DNA of 64,000 bases from positions 18,321,397-18,385,396 of the forward strand of contig OU452219.1 in the NCBI GenBank assembly GCA_911728455.2, in the 5' to 3' direction. This document shows, in pieces, positions 1-12,790 of the stretch. Under the pieces are notes generated by a model. The model saw only the letters and a program-made list of their open reading frames with translations, ran no database searches and had not been told where the DNA came from. Made by a program: the position numbers and the translations under genes. How positions within the stretch are numbered: position 1 is the first letter of the stretch; each line of letters starts with the position of its first letter. The stretch comes from Marthasterias glacialis (taxonomy: Eukaryota; Echinodermata; Asteroidea; Forcipulatida; Asteriidae).

Positions 1-1320
1 ATTAAGAGACCGAGGATTAATTTGTCTACAGTTCTAAAAGTATTAAAAGTGCACTGAGCTCAAATTGGATTGATAAAACCAAGAGAAGGAAAACTCTTGA
101 CCCAATTTCCTGAAAATATATTTCTATGAAGATCAAATGGTAAAAACATATATATATATATATGTATATACTTTAATCATAAAATGACAATTTTAAACCG
201 TACAGATGGAACTGTTAAACTATTAATGTGGCATGGCCCGATTTTCGCCGGAAAACATTTTATTTTAAATGTTTTTTCTCTAATCGAATTTTGAAAGACG
301 ACGCTGTTTAAAACGAAAAACATACTAAATGTCTTGCAGATGCACAAACTATATGTAACATGCAAGCTTGTACATTGCTGATGTACGTGAGACAATGTAG
401 GAATCGCAATAATAATTCATTTTTAAGTTTTAGTTACCTACCACTTCTCATTGACGGTATTGTTTCGTGCCTTAAATGAAAGCTTATAACTCTCTCGGGT
501 TTTTTTAAATAGCCACTCAAAGTTAAAATCAGAATTTTCGGGTGTTGTAATTAGTGAGTATAGTGATTAAAAAACAAACAAATTTGCCTCTCGGAAATAC
601 AACCAGCGGAACCACACTCTACGTAGGAACATATGGTCCGCCATTTTTAGGAGTCAAAAATTTAGTTCTACAAAATAGCGGACCGTTGTTCTGTCACAAA
701 ATAAAACAAAAAACGCACATTTTCAAGGGATATTGTGACTGTTAATCATTATATTCTACTTGTTAAACATATTTCCAACCATATTCATTTCATAACAACG
801 CCTTTTATAGCCCAAAAGCGCCCAATCCGAAGGCAACGTGCACCTTTTATGGAGTTGTGATTTCATTGTAATGATGTAACATGTAGCTTTTGATTGGTAC
901 AAGTTATGTAACATGATAATATGTTACTACCAGTGATTTTTATCAAGCCTAAGCCATTGCTAGAATGTCTATGATATTTTCAAATATCCTCAGAGCAATT
1001 TGGAGAGATTGGGTCACGCAATGTTCACAGACAGTAGCTCGTCACAAGATTATAAACCCACCAAATAGAAATGTCAAAATTTTTCATTTTTGAGGTGGTA
1101 ATTAACCTACTCGGGGAAAAAAACCTTAGTAATAATGACCACGTGTTGACTGAGGGTTTATTTTTCTTGTTTTATATGTCCTCTGCTAGCTTGTGTAGGC
1201 GACATTGTACATATGCACCTTATGCAAATGAATTCCAAGTTGTTGGACGAAGGTGTTTATTATTGCGTGGTTGTGAATTTTTGATCGACCGCATATGAGG
1301 TATTAGGCTGTAATTGAAAA
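1..1320. other. Region without recognisable gene
   Basis: I see no gene here. There is a short AT dinucleotide run at about 148-170. All reading frames are short and lack domain-like composition or paired splice sites. Confidence 0.5.
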
Positions 1321-1372
1321 TAGAGAGAGGGGGAGAGGGGGAGGGGGAGAGAGGGAGAGAGAGGGAGAGAGA
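1321..1372. repeat. Purine-rich GGGAGA-type microsatellite
   Basis: About 50 bases consist only of G and A, as irregular GAGAGG/GGGAGA units. It is a simple repeat with no sign of function. Positions 1373-1714 next to it hold nothing recognisable. Confidence 0.85.
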
Positions 1373-1714
1373 AATTTGACGATTGCAATGCGTAGAAGTG
1401 ACACCGAAATAACGAGGGCGAGTTTGTTGAAAGTTTGACCCACAAGGGAAACTAGGGTGGGGAATTTTCTGTCAGTTTAGATTGCCCATGTGGAGTGTGG
1501 GATAGAGTACTCTTATCTTAGAGTAGCCTAAATGATAGAGGATACAATTCTAGTATGTCCTTGGGGAGACATCTTGTGCAACCATCATTCAACACTTGAA
1601 CGTCTCTACTCAAGAGAGGAGCCAAGACTTCACGGAGGACGTAGATAATTGCTTTGTATGATTAGCCGATGAGCCGCCCGTGCGGCACTTAAGTGCAGTC
1701 AGAGGCCTTACTGT

Positions 1715-2376
1715 AGCACGGGTCCTAAATGTATAGCTCCGAAACTGTGGCTAAATGTAGCCTGGGTGTAGTGTAGTCCAAACCATGTACCTAAATGCAG
1801 CCTGTTGGGTGTAATACAGTCCCAACTCTGTGTGTAACGTAGCCTGAAGCTAAATGTTGCTCTAAACTTGCTTCTAAATGTAGCCTGGGTGTAGTATAAT
1901 CCAAACCGTGTACCTACATGTAGCCTGAACCTAAATTTAGCCACAACCCTGTACCTCATTCTAGCTACAACATTGTAGCCACAACCTGTACCTCATTGTA
2001 GCCACCCCTGTAGCCACAACCATGTATCTCATTGTAGCTACAACATTGTAGCCACAACCTGTACCTCATCGTAGCCACCCCTGTAGCCACAACCATGCAC
2101 CTCATTGTAGCCACAACCCTGTATCCACAACCCCTACCTCATTATATCCACAACCATGTAGCCACAACCCGTCATTGTAGCCATAACCCTGTAGCCACAA
2201 CCCTGTACCTCAATGTAGCCACAACCCTATAGCCACAACCCTGTACCTCAGTGTAGCCACAACCCTATAGCCACAACCCTGTACCTCAGAGTAGCCACAA
2301 CCCTGTAGCCACAACCCTGTACCTCAATGTAGCCACAACCCTATAGCCACAACCCTGTACCTCAATGTAGCCACAA
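1715..2376. repeat. Degenerate minisatellite, GTAGCCACAACCCTGTACCTCA type
   Basis: The block is built from variants of two phrases, GTAGCCACAACCCT and GTACCTCATT, repeated dozens of times. The left part (1715-1960) is more diverged and uses AAATGTAGCCTGGGTGTAGT-like units. The right part (1960-2376) is more regular. This gradient suggests an older flank and a younger core. The short open frame on the minus strand here follows from the repeat and is not a gene. Confidence 0.85.
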
Positions 2377-2621
2377 CGACTCAAAAATTATATCTCACAT
2401 TCCACGTGGCCCCTAAAGTGGCATCCAGTGTATAGAGTGATTAACAGTGTGGCATTTCACTGATCCGCACATGACTCAATTATTGGTAGCTCAAACAGAT
2501 AATAATTATCAAAACTTGGCAAATTTATATGATTACGCAAAAAAAAAGTCTTACTGGGCTACAATGCCCGTTACTATAATGTACTCTCTCTGGTCTTCTT
2601 GATCATAAATTTATAAACTAA

Positions 2622-2730
2622 AACAGGAGTTGAACCAGCGACTAAAGTACCGGAGCTCTACCAACTGAGCTATCTAGCCCTAATATTGGCGGTCTCTCTA
2701 TTTTGTAAATATCTTTGTTCGGGGGGTGCC
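2622..2730 (-). mobile_element. tRNA-derived SINE, family 2 (partial)
   Basis: Read on the minus strand it has the order ATCTTTGTT-like lead, a tRNA-like A box (AGCTCAGTTGG-type, in GGGCTAGATAGCTCAGTTGG), then a B-box-like GGTTCAA region. The same arrangement recurs at about 6650, 6826, 16427 and 23910. The tRNA-like part is embedded in SINE body, so this is not a tRNA gene. The copy is truncated and diverged. Confidence 0.7.
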
Positions 2731-5036
2731 AGTCAGAAGCCATACAACCTAAAAACTGCCAAATAACCAGGGATCACTCCCAAGTTTAAAATACAACCTG
2801 GTCGGCGGCAGTACAGGGATCACGTTTAAGGAGATGCAACTTTTCATTTCAAATATCAACTAATAACCACAAATATTATTTTTTCGGTCAGGGTTCGTTG
2901 ACCAGAAGAAACAAAAGACCCTAAAGCTTCGATTATGGAAGTTAATACTCCTCCCCCCCCCCTTTATTTTAAATCGTATTCTATCATTTTGTTCTAAAAT
3001 GAGGCAACAACTGATATGCTGCTTGAAAATTCTACAGCCTTGAGGATTAATGACGCATCAGATATAAGCAAAAAAAAAGATTAAGAAAATGAAGATGGAA
3101 TTCTGATTGACTCATTGATATTAACACCAGCCGAAGGTTGGACAAGATTATAGCTGTTGGTGCCCACACCTTAACCAGTTACTTTAATCGATCTCTTTAC
3201 CCAATTTATCACCAAGGCACAATTTCAAAGAGCCGCCTTAATAAGCAGAAAAAAAAGTGTTGCTTAAAAATTTCCTGTGAAGCAAAAAAAAAAATAAGCA
3301 GGAAACCAATCACAGACGACACACATGCTACATGCTATTTTGGCTGGTAACCTTATTCCGGGAAATCTGTTTGTGCATAGCTATACATTTTGTGATGAAG
3401 CAGCTTATTGAAATCGGCCCGAGCACTGTGAAATGCACAAACCCGATTGGCTTCGAAATTACTTTTATGCTAATTTAACTTCTGTTTTCATTGACTGTAG
3501 TGTGTGAATTGCTACTGGGATGAAAAAAATGTTGTTGATGGAGTATATTAAGTCAAGAACTATTCAAGACACATATAGCCTAAGGGGTAGGAATAGCAGT
3601 GGTTTTCGGTAGAGCAAGTTCATTCAAACAAATCAACCTTTTAAGACGCATAGGAAGGCCATGCCGTATAGGTGTTCAGAAGAGTGTTGCTACCAGAACC
3701 TTAATGAACTATTAAATTTATTTTTGTTAGGCCCCATCATTTCGACTGCAATGTGTTGCCTTTCCAGCAAGCTGTAAAGGAACAAACTGAAGTACAACTA
3801 CCTCCTAGGTCTCAACATTTCAAGATGAAAACATGTCTTCAACATTTACCATTCTAAGTCCGAAACGTGGAATCATTTTTAAATTCCGTCGATTTCCATG
3901 CCGATTCCATTTGCACAAAATGCAAACACTAAGACTTTTAGTGAATTCCCACCTTGCGCTTCTAAAAATGTCCTGAATCATTAGACGCGCGGGAGAAACA
4001 TTAGGCTTAAAGGCGTGTTCTGCGAAATGTCTGCATTTAACCTATAACCTTTGACTCCAATGGTAAAGGATAATCCTTTGAAAGAAAAAAGGGGGAAAAA
4101 AAAGATCAGGAAAGTAAGATATGCTGGGCGATAAGAATCTGCTTTTGAAGACTTCTTAATACGCCCTAGGGTGATTTACTAGCATTCTTCCTCACTGTAA
4201 CAGAATCCAACGTCATATGGTAACTCAACACCCAAACTATGGGACTGTGCTTATGGTGGTATGTCTGATCCCACGTAAAGCATGATTGGTTTATTAGTGC
4301 AGTCCTCAATCCAACAGAATCAAATGAAACATGCTGTTGGAGTTTGAAGGGTTAGTGGGTGGTTAGGGTTAATACCACCAACCACAGTTGCAAGACCTCT
4401 GGTATTTCACATCAGTTGCTAATAAGTTCCTGCAGCCTTAAGACAATACTGCTTTATGTGCCATGACCAAAAACCCATGTCTACTGTCTCAATAATGGCC
4501 TCTAAACCTACTTTTCCCGTTCTTACCTGCCCCCAATAACAGTCGGTTTACACAGCGTCTAGAATGAGTCCCACGTCACCTTATTTCGCCCGTGAAGTTT
4601 GATTGCTATAGACTTGTCAGTGTCGTGTGATGTGCTTGGTGATTTACCTTCCAGTTTCTTGTCACATCTGCACTTTCCTCATTAGACAGAGGTGGAGTTC
4701 AATTATCATTGAAGCTGAAACAATGATTTTCAGGGGCCTTATCCACACACACATTGTCTGAGCAGACCATAATTCGTTTGGCAGAAAGTTGTTAGGAAAT
4801 ATTGCAATTATGGTGAAGCCATATCGAGAATCATGCACCTTTTTCGAAATAACCCCGTACATGATTGTTCACATCAACATGCACGAAATAGTTGTCATGA
4901 TTTGAAAACTGACGGAGCTTCAGGAGTGCCCCCACTCATAGCCTAGGCCTTCTTACCCAGATAAAAGTGATTGTTTATTTCATCAAGACGATTTACCGAA
5001 ACAAAGACGGTCAGCAGACTTTGGTAAAGAAGTCTT
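2731..5036. other. Region without recognisable gene
   Basis: A run of C lies at about 2951-2962 and several A-tracts are present. I found no domain-bearing frame, no splice-site pairs and no clear repeat. Confidence 0.45.
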
Positions 5037-5175
5037 GGCAAGAACATTTATACACGGCAAGTCGACTTTTTAGAGTCGGTTTAGTCTAAGCCGTCTTCGA
5101 TAGATGGGTTATCTATCACAAGTCGACTTATTTCATAAAATATTTCGACTTAGCAAGAAAAATGTTCTGGTTATC
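5037..5175. mobile_element. Weak foldback element
   Basis: AGAACATTT with a nearby GCAAGTCGACTT on the left is matched in inverted order on the right (AAGTCGACTT, then AAATGTTCT). A small hairpin GATAGAT/ATCTATC sits at about 5099-5117. The arms are imperfect and no target duplication is clear. Confidence 0.35.
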
Positions 5176-5530
5176 TTGGCTCAGTGAATTCCGTACGTGG
5201 TAGTTTTAGACTACTAATGCGGTTACTATTACCACTAATGCGCTTACTATTATTGCTATTATACATACACAGTGATTGTTTCTAAATGTGACGTCACACC
5301 TTATTGAAAGATAAACAAAGAAGACCTCTCGCTTGTTCGAAATAAATGGCATGTAAATGGTTGTAAATAAATGGAATTTAAAATTATTAAACTGCTTCAA
5401 AAGTTGACAAACTATTTTTTTATTGTTTTGCATTATATAACCTTCCAGAAAACTGTAAACTTCACCGGTTTATTATTTTACTTAGAGCGTCTCTTTAAGA
5501 AAATTTATTTGTTTTAAAAGTGTTTGATTT

Positions 5531-5947
5531 ATGAGACCCATTTATGGCCAAGTTCGCGCAAGGACCTTTTGTCGACTAGTGGCTGATATTAACTGGTACT
5601 CATCCTCAAAAACATGTGTTGGGTACCACGCAACATCGACCTCTAGTCGACAAATGGTCCTTGTGCGAACTTGTCCTATGTGGCACCTTATAAATGTTTA
5701 CAAGGTGCTGCGACGCATTCAGCAGCCACTGCCAGAAACACAGAGGCAAACCCCCTTCTCTTAGCGGTCACTGTACCTGGGTTCTTTTACCTTTGGGTTT
5801 ACGTCCGGTCCAAAGGACGCAGCAATAATGGTTAAGTGTCTTGCTTAAGGAAAAAAGTGTCACGACCGGGACTCGAACCCAAACTCTGCTGATCAGAAAC
5901 ACCAGAGCTTATGTCCGGTGCGTTTGACCGATGGTCCACGACACGCC
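5531..5947 (-). mobile_element. tRNA-derived SINE, family 1 (interrupted copy)
   Basis: On the minus strand it starts with a tRNA-like head (GTGTCGTGG A-box region, long variable arm, B box GGGTTCGAGTCCCGG). It continues through a conserved body with AAGACACTTAACCATT and GGACGTAAA, and ends in a tail near ATAAATGGGTCTC. Copies at 12791 and 30442 share this order. The long arm before the B box recalls a Leu/Ser-type tRNA. A separate foldback element is inserted near its 3' end (5549-5673). Confidence 0.75.
5549..5673. mobile_element. Foldback MITE nested in the SINE
   Basis: The left arm CAAGTTCGCGCAAGGACC followed by TTTTGTCGACTAG is matched on the right, inverted, by CAAGTTCGCACAAGGACC followed by ATTTGTCGACTAG. 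The arms are at least 34 bp with few mismatches. Comparison with the SINE at 12791-13185, whose tail runs through here without interruption, shows this is a later insertion. The exact target duplication is unclear. Confidence 0.7.
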
Positions 5948-6649
5948 ATTTTTTTCTTTCCTTTGTCCCTGTAGCTAAGATCCTCCCATGGACTTTGTAC
6001 ACAAAATTACTTGTGGAGCAACCCTCTCTTAAGATTTTCTTTTATGAAGACACAATGTTCCTTGCTTGTCCCTTTTGTCTTATGTCTCCATAAGGTAGCG
6101 AATATCTCTCCACCCTTCCTTCCAAACCACCCTCATGCACTTTTTTTTTCTTCAAAGTAAAACCAACATTGAATTAATTCCCATTGCGTATGGACGGACT
6201 CGCATCTGGGCTTGAGTTTGATCAGGTTTGTGTCGTGCATGCAATAAGACTGTTTGCATCTGAGGCCGTCCAATCACGACTCGATACCCACCCTCAGGCT
6301 CAATGTGTACTAACACGTCAGTGAAGATTTCATAACTTTTGTGTGTGTGTGTGTCCTACTCTTTTATTTAATTTCCAGGTGTTTATTGCTTCCATGCAAT
6401 AAACGCAGACAATCAAGATAAAATCTTAATTAAAGTTGTATTGCTTACCGGACAAAATACATTTATTATTATTATTATTTTTTTTTTTAAATCTAAATTA
6501 AGTCTGCATGGTAAAGGACTACTGGTTCTTGTTTTCTTGAGAATATTTGAGTCAAGTAATAAACCACAGGGGGAAACTAAATTGAATTGAATGTAATATT
6601 GAATTGAAGTCGAAAATGACTGGGTAAAATTAATCCAATTTTGGGGTGA
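5948..6649. other. Region without recognisable gene
   Basis: It contains a short GT run (about 6341) and an ATT/T run (about 6461-6489). Nothing else is recognisable. Confidence 0.45.
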
Positions 6650-6800
6650 ATAAAAAAAAATTGTGAGAACGGGACGTGACCATGCGACCTCCGGATTAAC
6701 GTGGGCTCAACCAACTGAGCTATCTATCTATATAGCCTTGCGATCGTGGTCTCCCTATTTTGTCAATATCTTTTTCCCAGAGTTGCTTGTCGGGTAAATT
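6650..6800 (-). mobile_element. tRNA-derived SINE, family 2
   Basis: The minus-strand copy has the ATATTGACAAAATAGGGAGACC lead split by small changes, followed by an AGCTCAGTTGGTTGAGC tRNA-like A-box region. Its B-box region is eroded. Confidence 0.65.
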
Positions 6801-6825
6801 TAATTTAATATATGGGTGAACAAAG

Positions 6826-6931
6826 AAAAATTGACTGGAGCAGGCACCCCGAATAAAGATATTGACAAAATAGGGTGACCGCTATTATAAGTCCCGTTCT
6901 AGTCAATTTATCTTTGTTCACCCCCAAAAAT
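6826..6931 (+). mobile_element. SINE family 2, internally deleted copy
   Basis: The ends match family 2 (GATATTGACAAAATAGGGTG in the body; ATTTATCTTTGTTCACCCC at the 3' end), but the tRNA-like middle is missing. It lies in inverted orientation next to the copy at 6650-6800. Positions 6932-7798 to the right contain nothing recognisable. Confidence 0.55.
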
Positions 6932-7798
6932 AAATATTTTAGACAGAAAACTCAGTGTGTCTGTGTCTTGTTTTAAGATTGACCGTAGGTGCAATGTAGA
7001 AACTGATTCAGGTCACTGTCTGTCGCACTTCTGCCTGTATTCTTTACCTCACAGTGGGCTTTTGAAGTATGGTTCGCAAATTGCTATCAAAAGATCAGGT
7101 TCAAGATGTACCTAACAGAAGGGTAGTTGTAGCCACCGTGGAACACATGCTTCGTGTACAATGCATTAATGGGGGCGTCAATAAAGTGTATTACTTGGGT
7201 AGCTCACAGCATGCTGGCGCACTCAGCAAAATAGGCCCTGACCCGCCTAATGAATAAATTCAGCTGCCGACAGTCCCTACTCTGTCAGGACGCCAGTGTT
7301 GGTTATTTAGATAACCAAGGTGCAATACAATTTGCCAGTCGTCGTTAATGGCGTATGAACTACATAATATCCCACGTTGTCCTGCAATAACGGTCATATT
7401 TAGGGCGTAACACAATCACGTATGGAGCTTCCCTCTTCTGTGATACAATCTACCAACCTTCACACATCCTCTCTGTTCAGTTTGTATCTGATTACACGAT
7501 TGCAGTGAACTCCCAGAGCTTTTATGTAGCCCTGTGAAAGTGCTTATTTGCGTATTATGATGTTAAGAGTGGGAGTATATTTTAAGGGATGTTAGAGATC
7601 TGCGATGGAGCGCACATCCACCGTTAAATAAAGAAACTGCGTGAGCAGTTATCGAAATCATCTCGTCTTTGACGTGACTTTTTGGCATTTTAACTCAAGA
7701 GAGCTAGTCTTCCCCACCCCCTTTAATACAGACAAAGATGACTTACGTGGAAAGTACAAAAGTAAAGCTGTTAGGTTCACTTTTTTCTTCTTTTTTCC

Positions 7799-9552
7799 TT
7801 TGTGGTTTCCTCTGTGTGGTTCCCTCAACGTGGTTCTCTCTCAGTGGCTCCCGATTTTGAGGTCCTCTCTTCGTGGTTCCAGTCTTAATTGTGGTCCTTT
7901 CTTTGTGGATCATGTCTCTGTGGTCCTCTCTTCGCGGTTCCAGTCTTTGTGGTCCCCTCCCAGTGGTTCCAGTCTATGTGGTATTTTCTTCGCGGTTATA
8001 GTCCCGCAGTCCTCTCTTCGTGGTTCCAGTCTCTGTGGTCCTCTCCCCGTGGTCCCAGTCTATGTGGTATTTTCTTCGTGGTTCCAGTCCCTGTGGTCCT
8101 CTCTTTGTGGTTCCAGTCTCTGTGGTCCTCTCTTCGCGGTTCCAGTCTCTGTGGTCTTCTTTTCGTGGTTCCAGTCTCTGTGGTCCTCTCTTCGTGGTTC
8201 CAGTCTCCCCGGTCCTCTCTTCGTGGTTCCAGTCTCCCCTGTCCTCTCTTCGTGGTTCCAGTCTCTGTGGTCCTCTCTTCGTGGTTCCAGTCTCTGTGGT
8301 CCTCTCTTCGTGGTTCCAGTCTCCCCGGTCCTCTCTTCGTGGTTCCAGTCTCCCCTGTCCTCTCTTCGTGGTTCCAGTCTCCCCGGTCCTCTCTTCGTGG
8401 TTCCAGTCTATGTGGTCCTCTTTGTGGTTCCAGTCTCTTTGGTCCTCTCTTCGCGGTTCCAGTCTCTGTGGTCTTCTCTTCGTGGTTCCAGTCTCTGTGG
8501 TTTTCTCTTCGTGGTTCCAGTCTCCCCGGTCCTCTCTTCGCGGCTCCAGTCTATGTGGTATTTTCTTCGTGGTTCCAGTCCCTGTGGTCCTCTCTTTGTG
8601 GTTCCAGTCTCTGTGGTCCTCTCTTCGCGGTTCCAGTCTCTGTGGTCTTCTCTTCGTGGTTCCAGTCTCTGTGGTCCTCTCTTCGTGGTTCCAGTCTATG
8701 TGGTCCTCTCTTCGTGGTTCCAGTCTCTGTGGTCTTCTCTTCGTGGTTCCAGTCTCTGTGGTCCTCTCTTCGTGGTTCCAGTCTCCCCGGTCCTCTCTTC
8801 GTGGTTCCAGTCTCCCTGGTCCTCTCTTCGCGGCTCCAGTCTCTGTGGTCCTCTCTCCGTGGTTCCAGTCTCTGTGGTCCTCTCTTCGTGGTTCCAGTCT
8901 CTGTGGTCCTCTCTTCGTGGTTCCAGTCTCTGTGGTCCTCTCTTCGCGGTTCCTGTCTATGACTGTGGTCCTCTTTTCGTGGTTCAAGTCTCTGTGGTCC
9001 TCTCTTCGTGGTTCCATTCTCTGTGGTCCTCTCTTCGTGGTTCCAGTCTCTTTGGTCCTCTCTTCGTGGTTCCAGTCTCTGTGGTCTTCTCTTCGTGGTT
9101 CCAGTCTCTGTGGTCCTCTCTTCGTGGTTCCAGTCTCTGTGGTCCTCTCTTCGTGGTTCCAGTCTCCCCTGTCCTCTCTTCGTGGTTCCAGTCTCCCCGG
9201 TCCTCTCTTCGTGGTTCCAGTCTCCCCTGTCCTCTCTTCGTGGTTCCAGTCTCCCTGGTCCTCTCTTCGCGGCTCCAGTCTCTGTGGTCCTCTCTTCGTG
9301 GTTCCAGTCTCTGTGGTCCTCTCTTCGTGGTTCCAGTCTCTGTGGTCCTCTCTTCGTGGCTCCAGTCTCTGTGGTCCTCTCTTCGCGGTTCCTGTCTATG
9401 ACTGTGGTCCTCTCTTCGTGGTTCAAGTCTCTGTGGTCCTCTCTTCGTGGTTCCAGTCTCTGTGGTCCTCTCTTCGTGGTTCCAGTCTCTGTGGTCCTCT
9501 CTTCGTGGTTCCAGTCTCTATGGTCCTCTCTTCGCGGTTCCAGTCTCTGCGT
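7799..9552. repeat. 29-bp minisatellite, about 60 units, with higher-order repeats
   Basis: The unit begins GGTTCCAGTCTCTGTGG and ends TCCTCTCTTCGT. Variants carry CTCCCCGG, CTATGTGG, TTCGCGG and similar changes. Because 29 is not a multiple of 3 and the unit has no stop in most phases, frames stay open for hundreds of codons on both strands (for example plus 7641-9401 and minus 7974-9017). The predicted peptides are 29-residue repeats with no family character, so I do not call a gene. A variant unit with 4 extra bases occurs at about 8952 and 9391, 439 bp apart, equal to 15 x 29 + 4. Confidence 0.93.
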
Positions 9553-10377
9553 TTTTTTGTGTGTGTTTTTTTTTTAGTGGTTCCCACTTCTTAGTTGTTC
9601 CGAAAGGGTATTTCACATCTTTTATAATAAGTTTTGCTAATTTATCCACATAAAAAGAACTTTAAAAAAACCTTATGTGAAAACAGGTCATGGGCAGTAG
9701 ATGTTTTATGGATGGACTTTACTTATTCCTTCGCAGAATATCAGCGTGAACATGTTTGTATTGTCACTTTTCTTGTCCCAGAAGAAGTGCCGCCGAAGAA
9801 AATCTCACATTCCCGAATTCAAACTGCTACGCAAACTCGTAGAACCTTGACTCGGTGTAAATCAATGCGCGAACAGTGGCTAAAGCTAGGGTAATGGAAA
9901 CTGTGTCAATCTTGACGGTGGAGTTTGGTTACTGGCTATTCACTGCGTTCCAGCTGCCTGGCCGAGCCGTAAGCAAGACAGTATTATATTTGTAAGGTAA
10001 TCTCTGACACTGGCAAATGATTGTCATTACTCTAGAAAGAATTGCCGGAGATCTTTATTGCAGTGGACAGGTCATTTTGCTGTGAACTGCTTAAGGGCTT
10101 TTCGGCAGCCATTTTCTTCAAATTTGTAATAGCTGGCTTTAATCATACATTTTTTTTCTGAGAGGGAGGGATTGGCAGGGGCTTGCGTTATTGGTCGAAA
10201 GTTGTTACTGATGTCAATGTCATGAACGGCCTCGTTAATTTTTCAGATGTCTCAACAAGAGTGTTTAAGGAGCTATCTCAAGTTTGGCTTGTCGCCATGT
10301 TTTTGGCTTGTCACAATGGGTTTAGTTTGTCGCCATGTTTAAATAACAAGAGCTGTACCCGGAAGCAAAATGTATAA
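9553..10377. other. Region without recognisable gene
   Basis: Three short tandem-like copies of TTGTCGCCATGTTT occur near 10282-10340. No coding evidence is visible. Confidence 0.45.
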
Positions 10378-10515
10378 GGCCGAGTCCAAATTGGCGGCTG
10401 TGGCTACGGCTGCGGCCGTTGCTAAGGGTATTGCTATCTGCATCCTATACTTAAGCGCATGTTCATGCATGTGGCGATCGAGCCACAGCCACAGCCCCAA
10501 CGAGATGTGACTCGT
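10378..10515. mobile_element. Foldback MITE, GGCGGCTACGGCTACGG family, copy 1
   Basis: The left arm is CCAAATTGGCGGCTGTGG followed by CTACGGCTG. The right arm is the inverted GAGCCACAGCCACAGCC. The inner sequence (TTGCTAAGGGTATTGCTA and ATCCTATACTTAAG) matches the copy at 13942. The right outer end is eroded. Confidence 0.65.
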
Positions 10516-11659
10516 ACTTCCCAGTTCAACAAACTCACTTTTTCATTATTATTATTATTATTATTATTTTAATCGCTTTGTTTTGATGTGTTTTTCTTGT
10601 AAGCGCTTTGTAACCACTAGAAAAGGCGCTATTGGCCTACTAAATGGTGATATTGATATTATTATTAGTAGCAGTAGTATTAAAGTAAGAAAACTGCACC
10701 AATCCTGCAATTTGCCTTTATATAACTTCCCCCATGGTTAACATACAGGAATATTTTGTCAAATTAGTGAATTCATTGAAAATTCTGCGGTAGCACTTTG
10801 TAAAGTGGCATCCTCATACCTTGTGATATTTACTCTTGACGAACTAAATATTTGACTTGCTCAAAGGCGGTCCACAATTAAGCAGCAGGCTGTTTGACCA
10901 TGGGTTTGACAGATTAAGTTCACGGGATAAATTTACCCTGTTTAGTTTCGAGGGCGGATGTTGAAGGGTCTTCACTGTGGCCCGTTTGATTATGACTGTA
11001 AAGAACAAGAATGCTTCCTGTGTTTACTCTTCATTTATTTACACGTTTCAAGCATTTGTTTTTAGCTGGCTTTTAATCAAGTTAAACAAATGCAGTGGCG
11101 TATCCGTGGTTATGAGCAAAGGTAAGGTGGGATGTTGAGAGGGGGGGTCATTTGCACAATAAGTGTAGTTTCAACAACTGACTGCATGTTAAAAAGCAAC
11201 ACTCATTTGCATAATACATATATAAATAGTATAAAGTTGAACGACATGGTGGAACCCAACGTTGTGGCTAAAAGCCTGGATTGTTGTTACCCTTAAAAAT
11301 CAAAACATCCCCCCTAAAAAAACAGACACAAAAAAAAACCTTCTGTAATCTGGAAGACTCTTCATCTGTAATCTCACTGAGTGTGATCCATTGGAATGGT
11401 TCTACACAATCGTGTAGATGTTATCGGATATTGTTCTTACATGAACCGCATAATTATTAAGTGGCCTTCCCGGACGTTTTTGGCAGCCTCATCTAGTCTC
11501 TTTTTAAGGGGAAAATGCAATTTGCTGTTCCGGATAAACCACATAGTAGACACGGAAACTCCCATCGATTTACCACAATGCGAAGCTTTTATTTCATTCT
11601 TCGGTCAGTAGTCAATGGCGTAATCAGACATTATTTTTGTTTTTGTTTTGTTTGTCTGT
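10516..11659. other. Repeat remnants, no gene seen
   Basis: An ATT microsatellite at about 10543-10569 is followed by GTAAGCGCTTTGTAACCACT and AAAAGGCGCTATTG, which resemble a SINE or MITE tail. The rest has no recognisable feature. Confidence 0.4.
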
Positions 11660-11797
<138 letters not shown>

Positions 11798-11889
11798 TTT
11801 TTGTTTTTTTGTGGGGGGCACTATCTTATGTATCGAACCATTCATTTGCGCATTTTTTTAAAAATCTCATTGGACGGGGGGGGGGGGCA

Positions 11890-12790
11890 AGGGTTCTGAC
11901 TCCCACTGCCCCCTCTGGTTACGACATTGTCATTAGTCTATATGCACAAACCTCACGAAGAAATGAATTCAGGCCATACCCAGTATCCGAAGATTATGTT
12001 TAAGGCGTTAATGTTGGGGCTATAATTTTTTGTTTTTGTGGGATGAAACCATGGTGAGCATGACTGTATCTTACAGGTTCGTGGAGCTGCTGGGCATGGG
12101 CAATTATTATTTGCTTAACACTAAAAGGTTTTGTTTTTTATCAGATATTGCTCAGCTGTGACATTTAGACACTGAGTTTACTCACAGCAGGCAAAGTTCT
12201 GTGAAATCTTTCTTTAGAAGTGTTAAGAAGTTGTAACTATAGCTCCCCTAAAAACATCAGGTATCGCCAAAATCAAAGCTAAACAAGTTTAGAGATGATC
12301 GTGTCGATTGTCCGTGCAAGCCTAGCGTGCATCCGAACAGTTGGGAAACCTTGTGTTCTCACGTACATTAACGCGTGGATGAAACAAAATCTCGGTCTCT
12401 CGACGGGCCCAACGCTAAAAAAAAAAGAAAAAAACCAAACACTTAGACAGTCTATTGACTTTAACAATTTATTACACACTGCATGGCGCACAATACCAGA
12501 GTATGCACATGTACTTCTCATATACTGGCTTTCGAACTTTTCAACCTCTTGGTTCTTTTTTGGGTGTGTGTGTGTGGCACCTTATGTCACGAGTCACATT
12601 TAGTGTGAATAGCATCCCATTCTTATCTTCCCCAGAGGTACTGGAGTATCCTACCACAGACAAGGGCATACTGGTCAAAATGTGGACAGGACGAATTCGG
12701 TTCTCGTCAGAACAACATTAAATAAATCATATGGTATTGAGATTTAACTGATTTACCGCGGGTATCCCTGATGTTATGCAAACCAATCAC
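11890..12790. other. Region without recognisable gene
   Basis: Two overlapping short frames lie at 12279-12721, but they have no domain features and no paired splice sites. Confidence 0.4.

Noticed and set aside
7641..9401. Open frame of 586 codons on the plus strand, and 347- and 291-codon frames on the minus strand
   Set aside because: All follow from a 29-bp repeat without stops; several overlapping frames on both strands give the same 29-residue pattern and no family signature.
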